A DNA stretch of 64,000 nt, taken from NCBI GenBank assembly GCA_964435285.1, contig CAYSYA010000003.1, positions 62,001 through 126,000 on the forward strand, given 5' to 3'. The stretch comes from GCA-2718035 sp964435285 (GTDB lineage: Bacteria; Bacteroidota; Bacteroidia; Flavobacteriales; TMED113). Shown one piece after another: positions 19,226-26,879 of the stretch. Within the stretch, counting starts at the first letter, position 1, and each line of letters starts with the position of its first letter. Made by a program: the position numbers and the translations under genes. The notes beneath the pieces were generated by a model that saw only the letters and a list, made by a program, of their open reading frames with translations, made no database searches and had not been told where the DNA came from.

Positions 19226-19252
19226 ATAAATTTAGATTTGGGGTTGATATTA

Positions 19253-19786
19253 TTATATAAATCTTTCATCTATTTCCATTACCTCTCCTGTTTTGGGGCA
19301 TGTTCTTAAGTTTTTATCAGAGTAGAACCTTTTAAATACTGGAAGGAAATCTTTCTCAATATTTGTTAGGTGAAAATATTCTTCATATAGTAACTCATTT
19401 GCTTTTTCTGAAAACCACATTAACCCATCTTTATCTTTAGGGGATCTTTTTCTTTCTATCACCAAACCAATTGACCCTTGTGGCCTAATTGGTGAGTGTG
19501 GTATTTTAGCGGGCAACAAAAACATTTCACCTTCTTTAATTTTAACCTCAACCATTTTGTTGTTTTGTTGTGTTTTAACAATTATATCGCCCTCTATTTG
19601 AAAAAACAACTCCTCTGTTTCATTATAATGGTAGTCTTTTCTTGCATTTGGGCCCGCAACAATCATTACGATAAAATCACCGGCATCTTTATATAAATTT
19701 TTATTACCAACAGGTGGTTTTAGCAGGTGTTTATTTTCTTTAATCCATTTTTGAAGATTAAATGGGCTTTTGGTTATTGTTGACAT
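19253..19786 (-). CDS. nbaC: 3-hydroxyanthranilate 3,4-dioxygenase
   Basis: Opens the ring of 3-hydroxyanthranilate to 2-amino-3-carboxymuconate semialdehyde in the kynurenine pathway. The 177-residue cupin has the catalytic iron ligands His53, Glu59 and His97, with spacing identical to the characterised Cupriavidus (Ralstonia) enzyme, and substrate-binding Arg49 and Arg101. Bacterial members normally hold a second, rubredoxin-like iron on four cysteines near the C-terminus. Here three of these are replaced: Ser126, Ala129 and Thr166, only Cys163 stays (WFSEKAN and RTCPKTG). The gene is divergent from the SDR/dehydrogenase/deaminase set, with 51 bases between. Confidence 0.92.
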   Translation of the reverse strand: MSTITKSPFNLQKWIKENKHLLKPPVGNKNLYKDAGDFIVMIVAGPNARKDYHYNETEELFFQIEGDIIVKTQQNNKMVEVKIKEGEMFLLPAKIPHSPIRPQGSIGLVIERKRSPKDKDGLMWFSEKANELLYEEYFHLTNIEKDFLPVFKRFYSDKNLRTCPKTGEVMEIDERFI

Positions 19787-19825
19787 AAAAAAAAATTTAT
19801 ACCAATTTACACTTTTTTTTTATGC

Positions 19826-19833
19826 TATATTTG
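19826..19833 (+). promoter_or_regulatory. -7 element before the SDR gene, probably leaderless
   Basis: TATATTTG matches the Bacteroidota -7 consensus TAnnTTTG. No TTG at the expected distance upstream. Only 4 bases separate the element from the ATG at 19838, so the transcript would start at or within a base or two of the start codon. Confidence 0.5.
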
Positions 19834-19837
19834 ACAA

Positions 19838-20623
19838 ATGAACTTAGATTTAAAAAATAAAACCGCTATTGTGTGTGGGGCAACCCAGGGTATAGGTTTG
19901 GGAATTGCTCAAGAGTTTGCTAAAGAGGGTGTTAATTTAATTCTTATTGCAAGAAACAAAGAAAAGTTAATAAAGTGTATCAATTCACTAGAAAACCCTA
20001 AAAAACATACTTTTATTTGTGTTGACTTTTCAAAACCCAACGAGTTAGAAAGGGAGTTAGGGTTATATTTTAATAAACAAAAAAAAGCTGTTCATATTTT
20101 GGTAAATAACACTGGTGGTCCCAAATCTGGACCAATTGAAAGCGCCTCACCAAGTGAATTTATTAACGCTTTTAATATGCACGTTTTGTGTAATCAAATT
20201 TTATGTTCTTATGTTGTGCCGGGCATGAAAGGTTTGGGTTATGGAAGAATTATTAATATAATCTCTACATCTGTTAAAATTCCAATAACTGGACTTGGGG
20301 TATCTAATACAATTCGTGGAGCTGTTGCAAACTGGTCAAAAACTATGGCTAACGAACTTGGGGAGTTTCAAATAACGGTTAATAATGTTTTGCCTGGTTA
20401 CACAGACACTAATAGATTGTATTCTTTGTTTGAAAAAATGTCCTCCTCTCAAAACAAACCCATCGTTGAGGTTAAAAAAAACATTATAAATAATGTTCCC
20501 CTGAAAAGACTTGGAACAGTAAGCGATGTTGCAAATGTTGTGGTGTTTCTAGCATCCAAAAAAGCATCTTATATTAGTGGGGTTAACATTCCTGTGGACG
20601 GTGGTAGAACAGGGTCTTTATAA
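19838..20623 (+). CDS. SDR-family protein lacking the catalytic Tyr-Lys pair
   Basis: A 261-residue classical-fold short-chain dehydrogenase/reductase. The cofactor loop (GATQGIGLGIA, residues about 14-24), the NNTGG motif and the C-terminal SGVNIPVDGG are intact. Ser143 of the catalytic triad is present, but the Tyr that should lie 13 residues later is Ser156 and the Lys four residues on is Arg160 (VSNTIRG). Ordinary SDR hydride chemistry is therefore doubtful. It is the first gene of a rightward set with aminomuconate-semialdehyde dehydrogenase and a RidA deaminase, so it probably acts on an intermediate of the 3-hydroxyanthranilate/2-aminomuconate branch. Function not established. Confidence 0.85.
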   Translation: MNLDLKNKTAIVCGATQGIGLGIAQEFAKEGVNLILIARNKEKLIKCINSLENPKKHTFICVDFSKPNELERELGLYFNKQKKAVHILVNNTGGPKSGPIESASPSEFINAFNMHVLCNQILCSYVVPGMKGLGYGRIINIISTSVKIPITGLGVSNTIRGAVANWSKTMANELGEFQITVNNVLPGYTDTNRLYSLFEKMSSSQNKPIVEVKKNIINNVPLKRLGTVSDVANVVVFLASKKASYISGVNIPVDGGRTGSL

Positions 20624-20643
20624 ACTCAATACTTTTGTTGTGT

Positions 20644-22098
20644 ATGAAAAAAATAAAAAATTATATTGACGGAAAATTACTTGAGCCAAAAACAAAAAAA
20701 TATTTAAAAAACTATAAACCCGCTACCGGAAAAGTTTATAGTTTAATTCCTGACAGCGGAAAAGAAGATGTGGAGTTGGCTGTACAATCAGCTAAAAAAG
20801 CCTTTTTTTTGTGGAGCAATAAGAATAAAAGAGACCGTTATAAAATTTTAATGAACCTGGTTAAAGAAATAGAAAATTCTTTTGAGGTTTTAGTTAAAGC
20901 AGAAAGCGACGACACGGGTAAACCAGAGTGGTTAACAAGCTCTGTTGATATACCCAGGTGCTCCGAAAATATTCGGTTTTTTGCCACAGCATCTCTGCAT
21001 TTTGATTCAAAATTACACGCAATGGATGGAGATGCAATAAACTACACCTTAAAAGAACCTATTGGTGTTGTTGGGGCCATTTCTCCTTGGAACCTTCCTT
21101 TGTACTTATTAACCTGGAAGATAGCTCCCGCTATAGCAGCGGGAAACACCGTTGTTGCAAAGCCTTCAGAGGTTACGCCTTACACCGCATTTTTATTTAG
21201 TAAAATTTGTAAAAAGGCTGGGGTTCCCCCGGGTGTAATAAATATTGTTCATGGTTTAGGGTCTTGTGTTGGTGAGGAAATTGTAAAACATAAATCGGTT
21301 CCTGTTATTTCTTTCACTGGTGGTACAAAAACAGGAAAAAGAATTGCTAAAATTTCTTCAAATCAATTTAAAAAACTTTCCTTGGAGCTGGGGGGTAAAA
21401 ACCCTAATATTATTTTTTCTGATACCGATATTGATAAAGCGGTTGATTGGGCAATAAAATCTTCTTTTTTGAACCAAGGTCAAATTTGTTTGTGTGGATC
21501 TAGAATATTTATAGAGAAGGTTATTTATGAAAAATTTAAATCTCTTTTTGTACAAAAAACTAAAGCTTTAGTTGTTGGTGACCCAAAAAATAAAAGTTCT
21601 TTTTTAGGCGCTGTTGTTTCAAAAGACCACATGAAAAGCGTTTTAAATAAAATTTCTTCTGCCAAAAAAGATGGTGGCGTTGTTTTAGCTGGTGGAAAAA
21701 GATTGCTTTTTCCTGGTAAACTTAAAGGGGGGTATTTTATTGAACCAACAATAATTGAAGGCTTGGGGTATTTATCAAACACAAATCAAGAAGAAATTTT
21801 TGGACCGGTTGTTTGCTTAATTCCTTTTGAAGAAGAAGAAGAAGTGGTTAAAATGGCCAACTCCACAATTTACGGTTTATCTGCTAGTATTTTTACAGAA
21901 AACATTTCAAGAGCACATCGTGTTGCCTCTAAAATAAAAAGCGGTGTGGTTTGGATCAATAGTTGGTTAATCAGAGATCTTAGAATTCCTTTCGGGGGAA
22001 TGAAAAGTTCTGGTTTAGGAAGGGAGGGAGGTTTTAATTCTTTAAATTTTTTTACTGAGAGTAAAAATGTTTGTTTAAAGATTGATTCTAAAACATAA
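20644..22098 (+). CDS. 2-aminomuconate 6-semialdehyde dehydrogenase
   Basis: An NAD-dependent aldehyde dehydrogenase predicted to oxidise 2-aminomuconate 6-semialdehyde to 2-aminomuconate. Catalytic Cys282 (NQGQICLCGSR) and general base Glu248 (LELGGKNP) are 34 residues apart as in ALDH2. The segment SWLIRDLRIPFGGMKSSGLGREGG is typical of the aminomuconate/hydroxymuconate semialdehyde subfamily, where the Arg pair binds the carboxylate. I start at the ATG at 20644; a TTG three codons earlier is in frame. Its neighbours (dioxygenase, RidA-type deaminase) support the substrate assignment. The decarboxylase that should supply its substrate is not in the window. Confidence 0.88.
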   Translation: MKKIKNYIDGKLLEPKTKKYLKNYKPATGKVYSLIPDSGKEDVELAVQSAKKAFFLWSNKNKRDRYKILMNLVKEIENSFEVLVKAESDDTGKPEWLTSSVDIPRCSENIRFFATASLHFDSKLHAMDGDAINYTLKEPIGVVGAISPWNLPLYLLTWKIAPAIAAGNTVVAKPSEVTPYTAFLFSKICKKAGVPPGVINIVHGLGSCVGEEIVKHKSVPVISFTGGTKTGKRIAKISSNQFKKLSLELGGKNPNIIFSDTDIDKAVDWAIKSSFLNQGQICLCGSRIFIEKVIYEKFKSLFVQKTKALVVGDPKNKSSFLGAVVSKDHMKSVLNKISSAKKDGGVVLAGGKRLLFPGKLKGGYFIEPTIIEGLGYLSNTNQEEIFGPVVCLIPFEEEEEVVKMANSTIYGLSASIFTENISRAHRVASKIKSGVVWINSWLIRDLRIPFGGMKSSGLGREGGFNSLNFFTESKNVCLKIDSKT

Positions 22099-22122
22099 AG
22101 ACTTTATATTTAAATTTAAATC

Positions 22123-22533
22123 ATGAAAAATTTTCTATCTAAGAAGGCCCCTGAACCCGTTGGTTATTATCCTCACGCTAAAAAAGTGGGTAATTTATTG
22201 TTTTTGTCGGGTGTTGGCCCTAGGGTTCCTGGCACCAAGGATATTCCTGGTGTAAACTTAAATAAAAATGGCGGGGTTGATAATTACGACATTGAAAAAC
22301 AAGCCCTGTCTACGTTTAATAATGTTAAATTAATTTTAGAGGACTGTGGTTCTAGTTGGGATAAAATTGTTGATGTAACTGTTTTTTTAACAAATATGTC
22401 TGGGGATTTTAAAAAATTTAACTCGCTTTACAAGGAACACTTTTCTAGTTGTTTTCCTTGCAGGACAACAGTAGAGGTTTTGTCACTACCCACACCCATT
22501 GCTATAGAATTAAAAGTAATTGCCACTGTATAA
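22123..22533 (+). CDS. RidA-family deaminase, probably 2-aminomuconate deaminase
   Basis: A 136-residue RidA/YjgF protein (GYYPHAKKVGNLLFLSGVGPR; DVTVFLTNM; CRTTVEVLSLP with the carboxylate-binding Arg). In 2-aminomuconate pathways a member of this family hydrolyses 2-aminomuconate to 4-oxalocrotonate and ammonia, and the position 24 bases after the semialdehyde dehydrogenase gene makes that the best guess. General enamine/imine detoxification, the role of RidA itself, cannot be excluded. Confidence 0.85.
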   Translation: MKNFLSKKAPEPVGYYPHAKKVGNLLFLSGVGPRVPGTKDIPGVNLNKNGGVDNYDIEKQALSTFNNVKLILEDCGSSWDKIVDVTVFLTNMSGDFKKFNSLYKEHFSSCFPCRTTVEVLSLPTPIAIELKVIATV

Positions 22534-22537
22534 TATT

Positions 22538-25500
22538 ATGAAAAAGTTTAAAGAGTATGTGGATTTTGATTTGGCTAAAATTAATTCAGAGGTGCTAGAA
22601 TTTTGGAAAAATGAAAACGTGTTTAAAAAATCTATTGAAGAAAGGCCCGCCTCTAAACCTTTTGTCTTCTTTGAGGGGCCACCATCTGCTAATGGAATGC
22701 CGGGAATTCACCATGTTATGGGCCGAACAATAAAAGACCTTTTTTGTAGATACAAAACTCTTCGGGGTTTTCGGGTTGAGAGAAAAGCTGGTTGGGACGC
22801 GCATGGGTTACCTGTTGAATTAGGTGTTGAAAAGGAGCTGGGTATTACAAAAGAAGATATAGATAAAAAAATATCAATCGAAGATTATAATAATCATTGC
22901 AAAAAAACAGTAATGAGATATACTTCGAGTTGGAACGAATTAACTGAAAAAATGGGTTATTGGGTGGACATGGAAAATCCCTACATAACCTACAAATCTA
23001 AATATATTGAGTCGGTATGGTTTTTAATTAAACGCTTGTTTAATAAAAATTTAGTTTATAAAGGCTACGCCATTCAACCCTTCTCTCCTGCCGCGGGCAC
23101 CGGACTCAGCTCTCATGAACTTAATCTTCCTGGTTGTTACAAAGATGTTAAGGACACCTCTGTAACCGCTTTATTCAAGTGCGAAAACCACCCATTTAAT
23201 AATTTGTGCACCGAACCTATTTATTTTTTAGCCTGGACCACAACCCCATGGACCCTTCCCGCTAACACGGCTTTAGCTGTAGGAAATAAAATAACTTACT
23301 CCTTGGTAAAAACCCTTAACCCTTATACCAAAAAACCTATAAATATTATTTTTGCTGAAAAACTAAAAACAGATGTTTTAAGGGGTTTTGTTGAGGTTCT
23401 CGAATCTAAAGACTTAGTTTTTGAAGGAAGAAAAAATACGTATTTAACGCTTGGGTCTTTTTTAGGTAAAGAGTTGATTGGTTTAAAATACGAGCAGCTG
23501 TTAAAATTTTGTCAACCCTTTGAAAAAAAAGAAAATGCTTTTGTGGTTGTTCATGGTGATTTTGTAAATACTGATGGTGGCACCGGAATAGTTCATATGG
23601 CCCCCACTTTTGGGGCTGATGATAAAATTGTTGCTGAAAAAAATAATATTCCTGGCATGTTAGTTTTAGACAAAAAAAACAACCCCGTTCCTATTGTAAA
23701 TAAAAAAGGACAATACATTGATTGTATGGGTGAGTTTTCTGGTCGATATGTGAAAAAAGAGTTTTCAGACGCCGAAAAACAATCTTTAGATATTGATATC
23801 GCCATCAAATTAAAGGGCATGGGTTTAGCTTTCCGTGTAGAAAAATATTCACACAGCTACCCTCACTGCTGGAGAACCGATAAACCTATTTTATACTATC
23901 CCTTAAACTCCTGGTTTATTAAAACTTCAAGTGAAAAAAATAAGATGCTAAAAAACAATAGTTCTGTTTTTTGGCAACCAAAAAGTACTGGTGACGGTAG
24001 GTTTAAAAATTGGCTGGAAAACTTAAACGATTGGAACCTTTCTCGTTCCAGATTTTGGGGAACACCTATTCCTGTTTGGGTAACCAAAGACGAAAAAGAG
24101 GTGGTTTGTGTTGGTTCTGTTAAAGAATTATTTGAGTTGTGTGAAGAGTCTGTGGCGGCAGGTTTTATGAACAAAAACCCTTTAAAGAGTTTTGTTGTTG
24201 GAGACATGTCTGATGAAAATTATAATTCTATTGACTTACACAAACACGTTGTAGATAAAATTATTCTTTGTTCTAATTCTGGTAAAAAAATGTTCAGGGA
24301 GCCTGATTTAATTGATGTTTGGTTTGATTCTGGCGCAATGCCTTTTGCTCAGTTTCATTACCCCTTTGAAAACAAAAGTGTTATTGATAGCCGTGTTGGG
24401 TTTCCCGCTGATTTTATTGCGGAAGGAGTAGATCAAACTAGAGGTTGGTTTTTTACCCTTCACGCAATTTCTAGCATGTGTTTTGATAGCGTTGCTTTTA
24501 AAAGTGTAATATCTAATGGTTTGGTTTTAGACAGCTCTGGTCAAAAAATGTCTAAACGTTTGGGGAACGCCGTAAACCCTTTTGATTTAATTGATAAATA
24601 CGGATCAGACCCTGTTCGTTGGTATATGTTGACAAACGCCAACCCTTGGGAAAATATAAAATTTAATATTGATGGTGTTGAGGAGGTGAGAAGAAAGTTT
24701 TTTGGCACCCTTTTTAATACATATTCTTTTTTTTCTTTATACGCAAACATTGATGGTTTTTTGTATAAAGAGAGTAAAACACCCTTTAAAGAAAGGTCTT
24801 TGTTGGATCGTTGGATTTTATCGGAATTAAGCATTTTAATTTCTGATTGTGAAAAATCATTTGACGGCCTAAATGCCACAAAAGCAGGAAGGGATATTCA
24901 AGCTTTTGTTGTTAACAATTTAAGTAATTGGTATGTTCGTTTGTGTAGAAGGCGTTTTTGGAAAAGCACGTATGGCCCAGACAAGGTCTCTGCTTTTCAA
25001 ACACTTTATGATTGTCTTCTTGCGATTTCTAAAATATCCAGCCCCATTGCCCCTTTCTATTCCGATTTTTTGTTTAAGGATCTTACTTTTTTTAAAAACA
25101 AAAAAAATTCGGTTCATTTAAGTTCTTGGCCAAGTGGTTCTTTTTTCGAAAAAGACTTTGATTTGGTAAAAAAAATGAGGGTTATTCAGTCTATTACGTC
25201 TTTAGGTTTGTCATTAAGAAAAAAATTAAAAATTAAAGTTCGTCAACCCTTATCAAGCGTCTCTGTAATATTAAACAAGACTAAAGAAATGAGTTTTGAA
25301 GAGGAGTTTTTAAGCATTTTAAAAACCGAGTTAAACGTAAAGTCTGTTAATTTTGTCACCCAATCTTCTTCTTTTGTAGAAAAAAAGTTATCCCCAAACT
25401 TTCCTGTACTTGGTAAAAAACACAAAAACCTAATGAAGGAACTTGTTGTTTTAATTAGCGGTTTAAGTAAAGAAGAGATTTCTTTTTTTGAAAAAAACAA

Positions 25501-25915
25501 CACGCTCAAAATCCTGTTAAATGAAAAAGAGCTCGTTTTAGAAGAAGAAGATGTTGTTGTAAAAACCACCTCTGTTCCTGGATGGTCGGTTGTGAGTGAT
25601 AATGAAATAACGGTTGCTTTAGATACGAAAATAACTGACGACTTGGAAAAAGAAGGTTTGGCTAGAGAGTTTATAAACCGATTACAAAACCTAAGAAAAA
25701 AACATAATTATAATGTTTTGGACCTTGTTGATATTTCTGTTTTTTGTGAAAAAAATCTTTCGTTTTCTTTTCAAAAAAATTTAAATTATATAATGTCCGA
25801 AGTTCTTGCTTCTGAGTTAAATTTTTTGAAAATTAAACCAAATATTTGTGAGGAGGTTGAAATTAATGGTTCTAAAGTGTATATTGCGATAAAATTAAAC
25901 CTCAAAAATGGCTAA
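22538..25915 (+). CDS. ileS: Isoleucyl-tRNA synthetase
   Basis: Class I synthetase charging tRNA-Ile. The protein of about 1125 residues has the HIGH-type motif in GPPSANGMPGIHHVMGR near residue 45, a CP1 editing domain (LAWTTTPWTLPANTALAVG; HMAPTFGADD), the KMSKS motif GQKMSKRLGNAVNP near residue 670, and a C-terminal anticodon-binding part. The length fits the long IleS type seen in Bacteroidota. Start taken as the ATG at 22538; a TTG at 22520 in frame lies inside the RidA gene and is less likely. It overlaps the next gene by 8 bases. Confidence 0.96.
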   Translation: MKKFKEYVDFDLAKINSEVLEFWKNENVFKKSIEERPASKPFVFFEGPPSANGMPGIHHVMGRTIKDLFCRYKTLRGFRVERKAGWDAHGLPVELGVEKELGITKEDIDKKISIEDYNNHCKKTVMRYTSSWNELTEKMGYWVDMENPYITYKSKYIESVWFLIKRLFNKNLVYKGYAIQPFSPAAGTGLSSHELNLPGCYKDVKDTSVTALFKCENHPFNNLCTEPIYFLAWTTTPWTLPANTALAVGNKITYSLVKTLNPYTKKPINIIFAEKLKTDVLRGFVEVLESKDLVFEGRKNTYLTLGSFLGKELIGLKYEQLLKFCQPFEKKENAFVVVHGDFVNTDGGTGIVHMAPTFGADDKIVAEKNNIPGMLVLDKKNNPVPIVNKKGQYIDCMGEFSGRYVKKEFSDAEKQSLDIDIAIKLKGMGLAFRVEKYSHSYPHCWRTDKPILYYPLNSWFIKTSSEKNKMLKNNSSVFWQPKSTGDGRFKNWLENLNDWNLSRSRFWGTPIPVWVTKDEKEVVCVGSVKELFELCEESVAAGFMNKNPLKSFVVGDMSDENYNSIDLHKHVVDKIILCSNSGKKMFREPDLIDVWFDSGAMPFAQFHYPFENKSVIDSRVGFPADFIAEGVDQTRGWFFTLHAISSMCFDSVAFKSVISNGLVLDSSGQKMSKRLGNAVNPFDLIDKYGSDPVRWYMLTNANPWENIKFNIDGVEEVRRKFFGTLFNTYSFFSLYANIDGFLYKESKTPFKERSLLDRWILSELSILISDCEKSFDGLNATKAGRDIQAFVVNNLSNWYVRLCRRRFWKSTYGPDKVSAFQTLYDCLLAISKISSPIAPFYSDFLFKDLTFFKNKKNSVHLSSWPSGSFFEKDFDLVKKMRVIQSITSLGLSLRKKLKIKVRQPLSSVSVILNKTKEMSFEEEFLSILKTELNVKSVNFVTQSSSFVEKKLSPNFPVLGKKHKNLMKELVVLISGLSKEEISFFEKNNTLKILLNEKELVLEEEDVVVKTTSVPGWSVVSDNEITVALDTKITDDLEKEGLAREFINRLQNLRKKHNYNVLDLVDISVFCEKNLSFSFQKNLNYIMSEVLASELNFLKIKPNICEEVEINGSKVYIAIKLNLKNG

Positions 25916-26297
25916 ATCTGTTTCTAAAAGATACTCTCAAAAAGATTTAGATTATTTTAAAAAAATAATCTTAAACAAAATTGAATCGGCAGAAAAAGAC
26001 CTTTTATTGTTAAAAGAGTCTTTTGATAATTCATCTTCTAACGGAACCAACGATACATACTCTACATTTAAAGCTTTTGAAGAAGGGTCTGAAACCTTAT
26101 CAAAAGAATCTAATACTCTTTTGGCGTCACGTCAAGAAAAATTTATTAGGGACTTGCGTTATGCACTAATTCGTATAGAAAACAAAACATATGGGGTTTG
26201 CAGAAAAACCGGTAAACTTATTTCAAAAAAAAGACTTGAGTTGGTTCCTCACGCAACTTTAAGTATTGAGGCTAAAAAGTCTCAAGGAAAAAAATAG
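25908..26297 (+). CDS. TraR/DksA-family protein with degenerate zinc finger
   Basis: A 129-residue protein of the TraR/DksA family, which binds in the secondary channel of RNA polymerase. An acidic and lysine-rich helical N-terminal half precedes the C-terminal YGVCRKTGKLISKKRLELVPHATLSIEAKK. Of the four zinc cysteines of DksA only one is left (YGVC). This form is usual next to ileS and lspA in Bacteroidota. The stop is 3 bases before the lspA start, so the three genes are one operon. Confidence 0.9.
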   Translation: MAKSVSKRYSQKDLDYFKKIILNKIESAEKDLLLLKESFDNSSSNGTNDTYSTFKAFEEGSETLSKESNTLLASRQEKFIRDLRYALIRIENKTYGVCRKTGKLISKKRLELVPHATLSIEAKKSQGKK

Positions 26298-26300
26298 GTT

Positions 26301-26828
26301 TTGAAAAAGTTATTTTTTTTTGTTTTTGTTTTTTCTTTAGTCTTTCTTGATCAGTCTCTAAAAGTTTGGGTTTTTTTTAACCAAGACGTTTTGATTTTGC
26401 CTGGATGGTGGTGGGAAAAAATCCCCTTTTTTGATATTATCTATTTAGAAAATTCAGGAATGGCCTTTGGTCTTTTGAACCAATCTGGTTTTTGGGTTAA
26501 GTTGTTTTTATCTTTTTTTAGGGTTTTTGCTGTTTTTTTTATGTTTTATTATGTTATAAAACGTTTTTCTTTTCTTTCTTTTTTTACTCTTTTTATTTTT
26601 TCGTTATTAATTGCTGGGGCTGTTGGTAATTGTATTGATAGTGTTTTTTATGAGGTTTTAGGTTTAAATAAAGAAAATCTTGGTGGCGGGTTGTTTTCTG
26701 GAAACGTTATTGATATGCTTCGGGTTTCTTTTTTCCCTCCCATTTTTAACCTTGCTGATTCATTTATAACTATTGGTTGTTTGTTAGGATTAGTGTTTTA
26801 CAGAAATTTGTCTAGTCTATCTAATTAA
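26301..26828 (+). CDS. lspA: Lipoprotein signal peptidase
   Basis: Integral membrane aspartic peptidase that cleaves signal peptides of prolipoproteins; its substrates here would include the PorW and Ig-like lipoproteins. The 175-residue protein has four hydrophobic segments and the family motifs NSGMAFG, GNCIDSVFY and FNLADSFITIG with the two catalytic Asp. The start is TTG, 3 bases after the previous stop; no ATG is available before the first membrane helix. Confidence 0.93.
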   Translation: MKKLFFFVFVFSLVFLDQSLKVWVFFNQDVLILPGWWWEKIPFFDIIYLENSGMAFGLLNQSGFWVKLFLSFFRVFAVFFMFYYVIKRFSFLSFFTLFIFSLLIAGAVGNCIDSVFYEVLGLNKENLGGGLFSGNVIDMLRVSFFPPIFNLADSFITIGCLLGLVFYRNLSSLSN

Positions 26829-26852
26829 TTCCCCTAATTTGTTTTTAATTTA

Positions 26853-26860
26853 TATATTTG
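26853..26860 (+). promoter_or_regulatory. -7 element of the hppA promoter
   Basis: TATATTTG, an exact match to TAnnTTTG, 19 bases before the hppA ATG. A TTG lies upstream but too close (about 11 bases), so a proper -33 element is not seen. Confidence 0.5.
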
Positions 26861-26879
26861 CGCTTAAAAAATATATAAC

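Noticed and set aside
22520..22537. TTG start of ileS at 22520
   Set aside because: It lies within the end of the RidA gene and adds non-conserved residues; the ATG at 22538 gives MKKFKEY, a normal start.
23593..25569. Long minus-strand frames inside ileS
   Set aside because: They are antisense shadows of the conserved ileS frame; they have no family motifs and no own start context.
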